Part shown: one piece after another, positions 63,337 through 64,000 of the stretch | Numbering within the stretch: the first letter of the stretch is position 1 | Layout: each line of letters starts with the position of its first letter | Origin: Natronobacillus azotifigens | GTDB taxonomy: Bacteria; Bacillota; Bacilli; Bacillales; Amphibacillaceae | Assembly: GCF_026805325.1 (NCBI RefSeq) | Contig: NZ_JAPRAT010000018.1 | Span: 1-64,000, forward strand | Direction: 5' to 3' | Length of the DNA stretch: 64,000 nucleotides | Made by a program: the position numbers and the translations under genes | The notes under the pieces: model-generated | Seen by the model: the letters and a program-made list of their open reading frames with translations, nothing else | What the model was told of the DNA's origin: nothing | Database searches by the model: none

Positions 63337-64000
63337 TTCGAATCACCACTAACATTTATAATTCGCTCACCTGTAACCGCATTAATAATATGGTAATGGT
63401 AGTCAACATATTCTTGTGCAGGATCTATATCCGTTGGTTCTGTTTGTTCTTCTCTTGATATTAGGAAGACCCATGACGGCACTAAGCGATAGTTTCCATC
63501 CTCAAAAAAACTAATGTAAGTAAGCTCCATTTTCTCAATCCGTGTAGCTGATTTTAGAAGCACTGCGTTATAATAATCAATCAGTTTCTCTAAGGCTTCC
63601 TCCTGACCAATAAGTGTTTGTGATTCACTTGCATCAGTCGTTTCATAAAACCCTACAACTTCAAGCGTATGTATACCGCTTTCTTTGTAAATAGCCGTTA
63701 GCCTCGTGTACGTTATTTCATCAGATTCCAGGATTCTTGTTTGCCAAATATCATTAATTAAAGGAATACCATCAACTACTTGTCTAAACTGGAATAAATA
63801 GGCCTCATCATCATCTGTCCATTGAACAGCATCTTCTCCACTTCCAGCCATTAAATTTAAATAATGCTCATAATGTGTGGTGATTGTTTCATAATCCAAC
63901 CCATAAACAATCTCCGTTTCTACACCATCAATACCTAATGAACTTAACTGATCTATAATCTCCTGTTCCGCTTCAGAATAAGAAATAAAATCTAAATCAG
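63333..64000 (-). CDS. Hypothetical protein, partial (5' end beyond window)
   Basis: The frame is open from the stop at 63333 to the window edge at 64000 (at least 222 codons), reading DLDFISYSEAEQEIID... before the internal TTG at 63899. The gene is therefore cut by the window, and the TTG is not its start. The visible part is acidic and mixed alpha/beta, with YISFFEDGNYRLVPSWVFLISRE and YHYHIINAVTGERIINVSGDSN at the C-terminus, similar in style to secreted accessory lipoproteins with PepSY/YycI-like folds. It is coupled to the ABC permease by a 4-bp overlap. Family not recognised. Confidence 0.7.
   Translation of the reverse strand, partial: DLDFISYSEAEQEIIDQLSSLGIDGVETEIVYGLDYETITTHYEHYLNLMAGSGEDAVQWTDDDEAYLFQFRQVVDGIPLINDIWQTRILESDEITYTRLTAIYKESGIHTLEVVGFYETTDASESQTLIGQEEALEKLIDYYNAVLLKSATRIEKMELTYISFFEDGNYRLVPSWVFLISREEQTEPTDIDPAQEYVDYHYHIINAVTGERIINVSGDSN

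Overview
The window looks like chromosomal DNA of a low-GC, endospore-forming Bacillaceae that feeds on plant polysaccharides. The spore evidence is an SspH-type spore protein (11096-11284) and a complete gerA-gerC-gerB germinant-receptor operon (12630-16498). The low-GC Firmicute lineage shows in Shine-Dalgarno sites with frequent TTG/GTG starts, an S-box riboswitch, a PerR box and cre sites. A halophilic or alkaliphilic genus near Gracilibacillus/Amphibacillus is possible, but that is only a guess. No rRNA, tRNA, prophage or intact transposase gene was seen.

Layout. 1-600: a 52-bp tandem repeat and a structured dispersed element. 598-8979: a methionine-centred block. It holds a SAM riboswitch feeding metQ-metN-metI-metQ2 plus an FMN alpha-hydroxy-acid oxidase, an omega-amidase (mtnU), an HcxA-like dehydrogenase and a divergent methionine-type aminotransferase (mtnE). 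Together these could import methionine, transaminate it and interconvert its keto and hydroxy acids. 9.1-16.5 kb: a DUF4153 membrane protein, sspH, a second 52-bp tandem array and the ger operon. 16.8-19 kb: PerR-type ahpCF. 19.5-23.8 kb: a YibE/F pair, an unknown membrane protein and an ECF sigma/anti-sigma pair. 23.8-28.7 kb: a GH1 6-phospho-beta-glucosidase with a divergent RpiR regulator, a GNAT enzyme and a DUF4317 protein.

28.9-35.6 kb is a complete compact type II-A CRISPR-Cas locus: a 17-repeat array, csn2 (long form), cas2, cas1, tracrRNA and a 1061-aa Cas9 of the S. aureus size class, all expressed from the minus strand. The repeats are identical and spacers are 30 nt (one of 29). 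The tracrRNA gene can be read in full, with a promoter inside the cas9 3' end, a 5' hairpin, an anti-repeat and a terminator.

35.8-64 kb: an HD-GYP protein, a LURP-one-like protein, GH42 beta-galactosidase with a CcpA site on its promoter, an APC permease, a chemoreceptor, a GH3/GtrA/GT2 operon, a circularly permuted membrane GH3, an AgrC/AgrA-like two-component system, UDP-galactopyranose mutase, GH43, an FAD oxidoreductase, GH115 alpha-glucuronidase, and an ABC-2 transporter operon cut by the window end. This fits hemicellulose and oligosaccharide use.

Three families of non-coding dispersed repeats run through the window. Family E (about 175 bp) has six copies, all in the same orientation, with compensatory changes in two hairpins. 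Family F has two copies. The G family is a set of REP-like 'GGGCGGTGNCAGGCAC' palindromes. Family E is the strongest candidate here for an undescribed structured RNA or mobile element.
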